Below, in pieces: positions 25,201 through 34,930 of a stretch of 64,000 bases of DNA (the first letter of the stretch is position 1; each line of letters starts with the position of its first letter). The position numbers and the translations under genes were made by a program. Below the pieces are notes generated by a model, which was not told the origin of the DNA, made no database searches, and saw nothing but the letters and a program-made list of their open reading frames with translations. This DNA comes from Trogon surrucura (Eukaryota > Chordata > Aves > Trogoniformes > Trogonidae), in the NCBI GenBank assembly GCA_020746105.1, contig CM036636.1, forward strand, positions 1,922,001 through 1,986,000, in the 5' to 3' direction.

Positions 25201-28200
25201 TTCTTTCTCAGCTGGTTACTTGCGCTGAATCTGCCAGTGTGTCCTACGCACGGCGCTCCGTTCTGCTCGTCAGCTCCTCAGGGGCTTTCTTAAGATGGAT
25301 TTGCTGACCCCCGTGTCCCCCAGTTTTGCCTGAGTAAGGTGTCCTCCGTCTTCTGGAGGATGAAGGAGCTTCGTGCTTCCCCTGAAACGGCCTCGTGCTC
25401 TGGGAGGGGAGCTCAGCTCGTGGGGTGGGAACCCGTGGTGCCAGGTTTACCACTTTGGGGTTTGGGGCTGCTTTCGGAGCTCTGGCTCCATGCGGGCAGG
25501 TATCTGAGCTCCCCCAGGGGTTGTGCGGGCGCGGGGAGGGCGGCCGCTCGCGCAGGGCCTGTTTGCCGGGGTCTGACCCGGTGCTGGGTTGTTCCTCCCA
25601 TGTTTGCTTTTCCTGGGTGCGCCCGAGTGCTTTATTGCAGCGGCCGCAGGGCTCTGCCTGGGTGCTGCAGCAGGGCAGGAGGTGACTGCAGAGGGACTTG
25701 ACTGCAGGGTGGGGTTTTTTGGTGAGGGGCTTGCACCGAGGTACGGTCACACCCACCGAGCAGGGCTGCCTGGTGTCAGCCTCCGCGTAGGCTGTGCTGA
25801 CCCGACCTGAGGCATTGCTGAGGGAGCAAATTATTTTGCTATGAGCTCTCCCCCAGGCTGGGGCCCTGGGTGCCCAGGGCTGGCACTGGTGTGGTTAATG
25901 ATTGCTCTTTATGAACAGCTTTGATGTTGCCTCCTACAGCTTAGAGGCCTCTCTGCAGCGAGTACCCGAGGAAGGCTGGTGGCAGGACATGCTTCAGGAC
26001 ACGCAGCCCAGCTCGGGGGAGCAAACGTGGCCCGAGTCGAAGCGACTGAGGGCAAGTGGGAGCTGCTGGTGTTCAGGGTGTCTGTCTCCTGGTCACATTT
26101 GTTGCTTTCTATCTACTTGGTTTTACTCCCCGCTGAGGTTGTTTGCTCCTCTTGCACTACACACAGCTTTGGTCCACTCTGGACTCAAGGTCATTTTTCT
26201 TGAGAGATTTCCTCCTGATAGTAGAAAACTGGGAGAACTTAGTTCTATCTCCCAAGTTTAGATTCTAAAAACAAGGCACATCTGTCCCCTTTATTTTCTA
26301 TGTTTAACCAGGTGTTTCTCACCCGCCAGCACTGGTAAGCAGGATCCGGCTCTGGGCTAGCTTCTGAGCTTCCAGGAGCCCTGGGCACCTCCACCCTCGT
26401 GGCCTTTGTGCCTGGCAGCGTGACTCGTCCCCGCGGGACAGACTCCGCATTGTGAGCGGTCGCTGCCTGCTCTGCTGCCTGGCTCGGATCAGGGAGCATC
26501 TAGGTCAGCTTCAGGGGTGAGAAATTCAGGAAACAGCAACCGGGATGCTCTGCTCTTCAGGGCTGTTCTGTTCCAAACCCTTTTCTCTGAAAAACAATTG
26601 TTCTTCTCCCCACGTGTCATCTGGAGAAGGTCAGAACGGCTCTGGGCAGGGGATGGGGAAAGGCAGCTCGTTGCCTTCTCTGCTCTTTCCATCTTGCTTT
26701 CTCCTGGAAGTGTGGGGAAGGGGGGTCTGAGCTGCACCCTGGAGTAGCACGCAGGTCCGTTGTGCTTATTGTTTGCAAGGCAGAGGAGGCATTAGGTACT
26801 CTCTTACTCAGATTTGATATAAGCTCTCCTTGTTGCTTTGCTGAAAAGCAGCAGGGAAATGCTGGCTGTCTCACCTTGAAAACCCTGACCACCCCCACAG
26901 CTCCAGCATGGGCAAACGTGCTGCGCTTCCTTCTTGCCAGTTATTATTACACAGGATCAGAAGAGATCTTCGGAACCGTCCGGCTCCTACCGCCTGTCAC
27001 AAGCCACTGTGCCCTTTGAATTCTGTTCATAACCCTATTAGCTCAATTTTAAACATAGTTAGAAGTAAAGGGATTGCAACACCCTTTTAGACAGCTGCTC
27101 CTGAACCTTGATCTGCGTTAGTTAGGTACTTCCCTGCTTTCAGTGTGAATTTCTTCCTGGCAGGTTTCTCCTGCTTGTCTGTTGTATGCTGGCATCAGCC
27201 GTTCCTCTCTGCTCCCTGGTGTGCTTTTTTTCTTGGTTTACTTACAAAGAGCGTTTTTCTCAACCTTCATTTTTGCTAGCGTGAACGAGCCGAGTCTCCT
27301 CTCCACCTGTTGAGATGACTTGTAACCAGATCGTCTAAGCAGAACGGTAGATAATGATTAGGACATGTAAGGCTGCAGGAGAACAATCCCTTCCCTCAGC
27401 TTTTACTCTGAACAGCACATCTGGGGTTACTGGGTCTGGGTTTGGGTCTTCTGCTACAGGACAGATGCAAGAACTGGAGCAAGTCCAGCGGAGGCTGCCC
27501 AAACGCTCCTGGGGCTGGAGAAATAGCACACGAGGAGAATCTGAGGGAGCTGATTTGTTCAGGAGGAGAGATGGGGGAATCCATTTGCTGCCTTCCCCTG
27601 CCTTCTGGGGGTTACAGGGAGGATGGAGCTGGGCAGTCCCTATTTCCAGTGGGAATGTCTTGCTTTGTTCCCAGTTTGTTTAAGCAGCATCCTAACGATG
27701 ATTACGGTCCTGCAGCCAATCCATAATTTTCTTTCTCAGTTATTCACAGGTGATGAACTTCTCTAAGAGCAAAGGTTGGTCTTAAACGTCATCCTGTTCC
27801 TAGTGTTATTGCTCTCCAGTTTTCTTCTTGACCTGTAAAATTCTCTTTGTCCCTTGATGAACTCTCATGTTTGAGTCATCTTTATTTCTCAGCCTGCCAG
27901 TTGTTGTTCAAAGGTCATCAGAATACCAAATAAAAAACCCCTGGTTTCAAAACGGAACCTTTAAGGACCTCCTACTTGCTCGGTATTTGCCCTCTCTACT
28001 GTCATTGTTATCATCTCTCCTTTAGCTGCTTCCATCTCCTCAGTTCTGGTATTAAGCCCTGTTTTTATCTAGCTTAAATAGCTTTTTGCCAGGATGTCCT
28101 CCCAGAAAGGTAGTCCTGATCACTGGTGTTTCTGTTGTCTGGAGCATGGGTACACAAACGAGTTGGCGGGCGTTGGCAACGTTGCCTTTCCAACATGTGG

Positions 28201-29540
28201 ATGCTTCTTTTCCTCCGTGGCAACACTGATCCCTCGAGGGACCCTGCTGGCTGGGCAGCAGTGTTAGATGATGGCAAAGTATGTGCCAGGGCAAAAAGCC
28301 AGAGGCAGTCTCACCCTCTCAGCCTCCTGCCTCCATCCCATCTGTTTGGCTCTGCCTTTGTGGCATCCCTCGGCAAGCGAAGGTGGGGGGATCTGCAATG
28401 GCTCCTTTAAAGCAGGGTGAAGCCCTGCCGTGGGAGGCGGCCTTTGCCAGAGCAAGCGTTGGGATCCATGGTTTCTTGTGCTGCTTTCTAATAATTCTCC
28501 TTTGCTGTTGTCTAGATGAAGATCTCTTTCAATGAGACAAGTTTGCAGACTATGTTTGAGTACCCGTCTGAGAGCTCACTGGCAGAAGAGGAGGAGGAGG
28601 AAGAGGAAGGACACGCTTCTGAAACAGAGGAGGACAAATCTTGCACCTTTTACATTCCCCGCCCAAATAGCACTTTGCATCCCAGTACACCCAACTCAGG
28701 TGAGCGAGACACTGTGCTAGCACTGGTGGGGTTACTGGTGTGCTGTCTGACACTGTCTGCGTTCCCTACAGACCCTTGCAGGGCTCCACATGGGTGGAAA
28801 TGCTGATGAAGGTGACTCCTGACAGCAGAATTGGGGCTTAGTGGGGACAGGGCTCAAACCAGAACAGGGAACAGCAGATGGGCAGCTTCCATGCTGTCCC
28901 TGCCAGGATCCTCATCCTGGTTCCTTTTAGGGTGGTGAGAAATACTCCTGTCGGCTTTGTCCTTCCAGCAGATTTATCCAGCTACACCCCAAAGCACTCC
29001 GTGAAGTTCAGCGAGTGGCAGGAGCAGAAGTACGAGGAGATGCCTGCCGCAGAGGGACCTCTGTTGAAGGAAGCCGATTCCCATGGGAACCAAGTCATGG
29101 TGAGATTTTAAATAAGCAAGGCTTGGCTTTGTCCTGCTCTGCTCTTAACGTGGCGCTCGAGTTGGTCTGGACAGTGGACAGGACGGGATGTGCCCTCTGC
29201 TGAACACCTGGTTTGTGTTTGCTGCCCAGAGACACCACCACAAAGAGACCAACGTGAGGTGCTGTTGCTGGTGGAAGCCCTGCCTCTCCTGCTGTGTCAA
29301 GGCAGCTGAGCTGGCACGCTTGGTACTCCAGGGCACGTTTGGAGGGCGGGAATTAAATGCGCTCGTTGGATTCGGGCAAGGTGCCCGCCCGATGCAGCGT
29401 TCACCGTTCAGAGGTGTGGGTACTCGTTTGGTTTGGATTTGATGACACCTCCATGTCAACTCTGCTTTTCTCCACAGCTCACCCCAGCAGAGAAGGGCGG
29501 ACTCTCAGATTTCAGCAGCGAGCCTGCTCTCTACTTTTGA
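13256..29540 (+). CDS. TPRN: TPRN (taperin), four coding exons, with an apparent one-base surplus in exon 1
   Basis: Taperin is a PP1-binding, actin-associated protein at the taper of inner-ear stereocilia; human mutations cause deafness DFNB79. Coding exons: 13256-15326, 28516-28699, 28969-29099 and 29478-29540 (TGA), all GT-AG. The ATG follows GCCGCCGCC, a strong Kozak context. Conserved blocks in order: PAWKREILERKRAKLAG, ESLGPLRENPFMRLE, IGSNSFTV, FEIHPAPKP, LNSRNSF, TFTVVPKRKP, KKRYPTVNEIEVIGGYLSL, the PP1-docking KISF, FEYPSESSL plus an acidic run, SSYTPKHSVKFSEWQEQ and C-terminal LSDFSSEPALYF. The frame changes between SFTV (about 14349) and the following PRGLPPGS: exon 1 is 690 codons plus one base. 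Dropping one C from the 7-C run at 14349-14355 restores the conserved residues, giving about 815 aa against 711 in human. Sequencing error or a true variant are both possible. Intron 1 is 13.2 kb. Confidence 0.93.
13931..14082 (+). repeat. TPRN: Tandem PGSPRA-type repeats in TPRN exon 1
   Basis: Four degenerate copies of a unit encoding (V/R)(V/G)PGSPRA, separated by Pro/Ala/Gln spacers, lie in the low-complexity middle of taperin exon 1. The DNA shows matching CCCGGCTCCCCCCGGGCC units. The following stretch (14083-14310) continues as Ala/Pro-rich repeats. This likely accounts for much of the length excess over human taperin. Confidence 0.75.
15327..28515 (+). other. TPRN: TPRN intron 1 (13.2 kb), no nested gene recognised
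   Basis: The intron starts GTAACT and ends TTGTCTAG. Open frames on both strands are short and lack conserved motifs. A small tandem repeat lies at 20072-20130. The sequence has scattered T-runs and GC-rich patches around 25.4-25.7 kb. No CR1 copy with its diagnostic 3' end and no LTR was recognised. An unannotated enhancer or non-coding transcript cannot be excluded by reading. Confidence 0.6.
20072..20130. repeat. Three-copy 20-bp tandem repeat
   Basis: Units are CATAACACAAGTAAATTAAC (20072-20091), a 19-base variant (20092-20110) and an exact copy of the first (20111-20130). It lies in TPRN intron 1. No function is suggested. Confidence 0.85.
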
Positions 29541-30200
29541 TCGCTTCATCTTCTAGCCTGCAGCAGCGGCTGCTGGCCAAAACGCGTCAGTGCAGCTCCC
29601 GAACGTGCATGCAAGCACCACGGAAACAAGCTCCTGGGTCCCTCCCTCACCACAGGCTTCCTTGGATCCTGATGCCAGGGGTGGACTAGATGCTATTGGG
29701 CGTCTCTGGAGAATATTTGCACTGGATTCTGGGACCTAACTACTACTTTTAAGGTGTATGATTTATTCTACCTGTGGCCTTGCATATTCCTTGTTCAAGA
29801 TCAGCTGCCGATTAGGCAAGCGTGTTAAGAAGAGATCTGTCATCCCAGGAGGGACGTAGATTCTCTCGGTGCTTGTCTGAGTCCACTCATCCAGGCGCCG
29901 TCTGGGGTCTGGACAGCTTTTTGGAACACTTTTCTCATCAGAGGCCCCAGTGCAGAACAGTTCTGGAGCACTGGGAACATCTGGGTGGTTAGCCAGATTC
30001 ACAGAAGTGGTGGTGGTGATTTGACATCTCGATTGGGTGTCAGTTTGGAAAACCATTGAAGGTTCCTGGTTTGTTCTTGGCATGTTTCTGGGTCTAGTTT
30101 CACCGAGCCGTCATGGAATTAACGTGCCAGCTATGTTCTCGTGAAGAAGGCAGAACGCGCTGTGTGAGGGATGAGAAGGGGAATAAAAGCCTTTAGCTTT
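29541..30200 (+). other. TPRN: Probable TPRN 3' UTR with polyadenylation signal
   Basis: This stretch follows the taperin stop codon without a coding frame. AATAAA at 30182-30187 is the first canonical polyadenylation signal after the stop, giving a 3' UTR of about 0.65-0.7 kb. Placement is inferred from the signal alone. Confidence 0.5.
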
Positions 30201-32140
30201 AGGTGTCGCTTTTGCACAGGTCTCTAAAGAAGTGTCCAGACTGGGCTGAGCTTCCTGAAGTCTCCCAGTCATCGGCCATAGCTTTGATTGTCCATACCCA
30301 ACTCTGGTGTCCGGTCTCTAGTAACTACTGACCGTGCTTCAATTCTTCTTGTTATTTTGTTCCAGCATCCAGTGGGGCCAGGCCCAGGATTTATTGGTCT
30401 TGGCTGGCAGGGAAGGCTTCCTTCTAGCCAGCCTTGTTCTGCTCCTCTACTGCAAAGCACAGGAGGGCGATTTCTTTCCTTTCTTCTGCAGAACTTGAAC
30501 AAGGAATATGGCTTTTTTTTTTGGTTTTTTTTTTTCTAGAATTTTTATAGTTCTATTGTAATTGTTTAACGCAGCCAATATGCAAAGAAATCTGCTAGAC
30601 TCTTCCAGTTTTCTACTACTGTAAACTCAGGGTCAAAATTGCACTCTGGAAAGGACGGAACACTGCTGCTAACGTGATGTGTACTTCTGGGATTAAAAGA
30701 GATGCAGTTAGATACGGCCTGTTCGGGCTTTATGAAATGAGTGGTACCCCAGCGTGTGGCTCTACCTGAAGGAACAGGCTGGAATCTTTGATTAAATTTG
30801 ATACGTTTGTTGGTTTGTCTATTATATATAGATGATGAATGTCTACTCAGGATGACACTGGTCTATAAATGAAAATGGTCTGCACTTGTTTTGATGTGTA
30901 CCACAGCAGCAGGAGGAAGGTTGCTCTGCTGAAAAATACAGTTTGGACATACCTACTCCTAGCTGTTCTCTTCTGCCCTGGGTGCCTACATATTTCTTGA
31001 AAGTTAATGCAAAAAAACCACAATGAGATACTCAGCGGTTTGTTAGCTGTGGGCTGGAGGGACCACAAAGGACCACTTTCCACCTCTTTGCACTTCTAGG
31101 GCTTGTCCCTTCCAAGCTAACTCGAGGTCTGCTCCCCGTGCGACCTCCCAGGAGCCGTGTGTGGCCGTGACGTGGCACAAGGACTGCGGAAAAAGCAGAG
31201 GATCCCTTGTGCTAAAGCTTCTCCCATTAACGAACAGACAAGATGCTGAGGCTGGGGTAGAATGATGAAAAATGCAGGACCACTCTAGTCACTGTTAGAT
31301 TTAAGGGATGAGTAAGTTATCAGATACACGGGCTGAGCAGTGCCCACAGCCGGGAGCCATGCACGCAGCCGAAGGAGATGAGGGACTACGTTTGAAGAAC
31401 AGGTTATGCACAGCTTTTCTAGCAGAAAAGGCCCCAGTGAGCATCTTGCACTGTGGAAAAGCTCAGGCCAGTTTAAGGCAGCTCGCTCCCTAGATTTGCA
31501 GCTTAACAAAACTGCAGGTAGTGAAGCAGAAGCTGCTTGCAATTAGAATTAGGGATGAGGTGCCTGAACTAGTCCTGACTTGGTTCTGCTACGGATCAAT
31601 GAGGAATGCTAAAGCCAACAATACCCTGCAGCTTGTTCCACTGACTTCAGCCAGCTGCTCTGGTACTTGGCGTGCTGTTCGCGGTAAATTACCTCTGTGC
31701 CTACAACTCCTCTGGTTCGGACAGGCTCCGAGGAGGTGTGGGAGCGCAGAGCGTGCTTCTCAAGAGGAGCACGTGGTGCCCTGGTGTGCTGCCAACTTCT
31801 CTACTCCTCAGCTCCTCTCCACTCCCGCCTGCTCTACCTTGTAGCTGTGATTTGCACCTTGCCGAGTGCTGCCTTTGCACTTCCCGGCTTTGTACTCTAA
31901 TCCCCGTCTGCACCAGATGAGCTCGTGGTTTGCTCCTGGCAGAGCAAGGTGAATGCTGTTCTGAGGGCAGAAGCATTACCTGGTAAGTCACCTCCTGGGA
32001 TATGCTTCAGTAGCAGCGTGCTCAAAATAAAGGGTGGGTTTTTTTGCAGATGCCTTCCCTCATCTCTAGCATTTAGAGGATCAACTTAGATCTCTAACTA
32101 ATACCAAAGTGCACCTGAAAGGAAAATTTACTTCTACAAA
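30201..32140. other. Intergenic spacer between the converging TPRN and SSNA1 genes, no gene seen
   Basis: TPRN runs rightwards and SSNA1 leftwards, so this is a tail-to-tail gap. T-rich simple sequence lies at 30510-30540. Short frames on both strands show no motif or conservation that I recognise. Confidence 0.5.
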
Positions 32141-32143
32141 ACA

Positions 32144-32149
32144 TTTATT
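32144..32149 (-). terminator. SSNA1: Polyadenylation signal of SSNA1
   Basis: TTTATT on the plus strand reads AATAAA on the minus strand, 72 bases beyond the SSNA1 stop codon. It would give a short 3' UTR. Confidence 0.6.
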
Positions 32150-32220
32150 AAATGTGACATCGTTGCACCAGAACAGCAGCTGTCCCAGACCAACAGGACT
32201 TTCCAGGTTGAAAAATGAGT

Positions 32221-34600
32221 TTAGAAATGCTTTTGTCCACCTGCTTTTTCTTCTTTTTCTTTTGAAGTGCTTTGCAGCTCACTGGCTTTACTGGCATTCC
32301 CTAGTTCTTCCTTCAGGACATCTAGCAATGTCTGAGAATTCTCCAGTATCTGGGAGAGAAAGCAATAAAAATAGCTTATTTTTACATAAACCGACTGTTT
32401 CTCTTATGAGTTCCCTTCAAATTCAGCTGATCTACCTTGCAGCAAGAGTGATTCTCCAGCCATTACAGTATCTGTTTTTCAGTGATGTATCATTCTATCT
32501 CGCTACAGGAATATCTTGTGGAGGAATTTCTCCGGTTTGTGCCCACTTTCTGAATACAGAACACTTTAAGCACTTTATCTGTCTTGGAGCACAAGGCAGA
32601 GAACTTCCTGAAGAGGGCTGTGGGGTGTATTTTTATTTTTATTTGGAGATATTGATACCTGGGCTTTTGAGATCAGTATTAAATTGTGCTCAGCTGACCC
32701 AGTTTTAACCATGTTCCCCTGTTAAAACCGCACAATTTAGGTTTCTTGCTTCAAGACTAACTCAGCTCCACCAGACTAAATCTTTCCTTTGATTAACTTC
32801 TATTTTTAGCTTTTACTCTATGTAATCCAACATTCCTCCTTATACTCTGGGAAGCAAGCTGCAACAGGTTTAGGAGATCTTGCTGCCTGATGGAGAGATG
32901 GCAACAAAACATGGTGGTAGGGTTGTAGTCCCAAAGATCAGCTGTGACCCTGTGGAAATCCCTCAGTGGTCAGAGAAGAGATGAAGGTAAGTGCCCCCCA
33001 GGACGAGACACCGGTAGAACGCGTTGGTGGGATCTTGTCCGTGGAGGAATGTGGAGTCCTGTGACTGCTGGGGGAAGGACAGGAGTGCAATTACAGACCG
33101 GAGACGTACATCCATGGGGAAGGAACTTTGTGACTGGCTTCTGTTTGCAATACATCTCCATTTCCTCTCCTGAGCACCCCTGCTTTTCCCTTACTGTGTC
33201 TTTTACTTCCACTAAACACGAGTACATTTGTAGGGTTGTGACTTGTACCTCAGGTAAGGTTTCTTTTAAAAGGTGCTGTTTGTTCGTGTAGCTTTACAAC
33301 ACAATTTTTTAAGCTGCTTGTTTGGGGTGGGGGTTTTTTTTTGTAACATGAGTTCCTTCTCTTTCACCCCAACCCATCTTGAAGAAGGCTGAGGAAACAG
33401 CTCCAGCCTCATCTGAAAAATAATCGTCATGGGAAAGAACTGATATTGGGAGATGAGTTGCCATCTGGAGATGTTTGAGAGATGGGTAGATGTGCTGAGG
33501 GATGTGGTTTAGTGGGAAAAGGAGATTTTAGGCAGCAGCTAAGAGGGGAAAGCGATGTCAGGCCTGTTTGACAACACTTCCCCCAAGCTCGGACCCGCCC
33601 GTTTGGGCGGGTCCGAGCTTGGGGGAAATGTTGTCAAAAGGGATTGAGGAAGGATCTGTTTGGATGGGTCCAAGCTTGGGGGCTCAAAAGGGACTGAGGA
33701 AGGATCTGTTTGGATGGGTCCAAGCTTGGGGGAAATGTTATCAAAAGGGATTGAGGAAGGACCTGTTCGGGTGGGCTTGAGCCTGGGGGAAACGTTGTCA
33801 AAAGGGATTGACGAAGGATCTGTTTGGATGGGTCCAAGCTTGGGGAAAACGTTCTCAAAAGGGGCTGAGGAAGGATCCGTTTGGACAGGTCTGAGCTTGG
33901 GGGAAACGTTGTCAAAAGGGGCTGAGGAAAGGATCTGTTCAGATGGGTGCAAACTTGGGGGAAACATGCTCAAAAGGGGCTGAAGAAGGACCCGTTTGAG
34001 CCTGGGGGAAACGTTGTCAAAAGGAATTGAGGAGGGACCCGTTTGGACAGGTCCGAGCTTGGGGGAAACATTCTCAAAAGGGGCTGAAGAAGGACCCGTT
34101 TGGGTGGGCTTGAGTTTGGGGAAGTGTCGTCAAAAGGGGCTGCGGAAGAACCCGTTTGAGCCTGGGGAAACGTCAAAAGGGGCTGAGGAAGGACCCGTTC
34201 GGACGGGTTCGAGCTTGGGGAAACGCTGTCAAACGGGCCTGAGGGAGGCCCCGGCCGGTACCTGGCCGTAGGCCGCCTCCGTCTCGGCGATGGTCCTGTC
34301 GAGCTCGCCTCGGGCCACCAGGTGCCGGGCCAGGCTCTCGCTGGTGCGGGCCAGCCGCTCGGTGAGCGCCCAGATCCGGCCCTGCAGCCTCCCCCGCTCC
34401 GCCTCCTCCGCTCGGATCCGCCCGCTCAGCTCTTCCCGCCGGGCGCGCAGCTCCGCCAGCGCTGCGGGAACCGCCGTCAGCCCCAGCCCGGTCCCCCACA
34501 CCCCACCCCGCCCGGCATCTTCACACCCCCCCCCCCGGCTCCTCTCACCCTCCCGCAGCTCCGCGTCGTAGCGGCGCAGCGCGACCCCCGGCCCGCTCAT
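32221..34600 (-). CDS. SSNA1: SSNA1 (Sjogren syndrome nuclear autoantigen 1), three coding exons
   Basis: SSNA1 is a small coiled-coil, fibril-forming microtubule-associated protein of centrosomes, basal bodies and axons. Coding exons on the minus strand: 34600-34549 (MSGPGVALRRYDAELRE), 34461-34262 (ALAELRARREELSGRIR... to DRTIAETEAAYGQ) and 32349-32221 (ILENSQTLLDVLKEELGN... ending GGQKHF, then TAA). Phases join cleanly (1, then 0) and every junction is GT-AG, giving 126 aa against 119 in human. The DRTIAETEAAY block and ILESSQTLLSVLK-like exon 3 match the human protein as I recall it. Intron 1 is only 87 bp; intron 2 (34261-32350) is 1.9 kb and contains a minisatellite. The upstream in-frame extension to about 35026 is not used, because the ATG at 34600 aligns with the human start. 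It is head-to-head with ANAPC2, suggesting shared control. Confidence 0.93.
33567..33638. repeat. Large inverted repeat (34-bp arms, 4-bp loop)
   Basis: Arm 33567-33600 (TTTGACAACACTTCCCCCAA...) is the reverse complement of 33605-33638 (...TTGGGGGAAATGTTGTCAAA) with one mismatch over 34 bases. The spacer is GTTT. The right arm is the first unit of the adjoining minisatellite, so the left arm is a unit in reverse orientation. On either strand it could fold into a strong hairpin or cruciform. Confidence 0.9.
33601..34250. repeat. 57-bp minisatellite in SSNA1 intron 2, about 12 units
   Basis: The anchor TCAAAAGG (with slight variants) recurs at 33634, 33684, 33741, 33798, 33855, 33912, 33970, 34017, 34074, 34130, 34173 and 34229. 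Spacing is mostly 56-58 bp, with three shortened units (50, 47 and 43 bp). A typical unit contains GCTTGGGGGAAACGTTGTC, AAAAGGGGCTGAGGAAGGA and a CCGTTTGGACGGG-like part. Because 57 is a multiple of three, both strands stay open as 19-residue repeats, but the array lies in an intron. Confidence 0.92.
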
Positions 34601-34930
34601 CGCGCCGGCCCTGCCCACCGCCCGCTCCGCCTCTTCCTGCGGCGCGGCCCGCATGGAGCCGCCGGCGGGAGCGGCGCTCTCGGCCGCCTGGCACCGCCTC
34701 AGCACCGCGCTGGTGCCGCCCGCGGCCCTGGGGGTGGTGAGCGGGGGCAGGGGGTGGCTGAGGGGCCCCGACCCCTCCGCGGCCGGTTTTCGGCGCTGCC
34801 GGGGCTGGGAGGGGAGAAGGGGCCGCGGGAGCCGCGGCTGGGGACGGGGGGAGGTGGCGGGGGCGCTGCTTGGGCTCTGCCGGGTGGGGTCTCCTGTTCG
34901 GCAGGGGCTGGCTGCAGGGGGCTGTAGCGG
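34540..34930. promoter_or_regulatory. Bidirectional CpG-island promoter of SSNA1 and ANAPC2
   Basis: The SSNA1 ATG (34600, minus) and ANAPC2 ATG (34653, plus) are separated by 52 bp of GC-rich, TATA-less sequence. The CpG-rich zone spans both first exons. The transcripts probably overlap or abut at their 5' ends. The same head-to-head arrangement exists in human as I recall it. Confidence 0.8.

Noticed and set aside
33539-34176. Repeat-protein genes on either strand of the minisatellite
   Set aside because: The frames stay open only because the 57-bp period is divisible by three. The array lies in an SSNA1 intron, with no splice support or known family.
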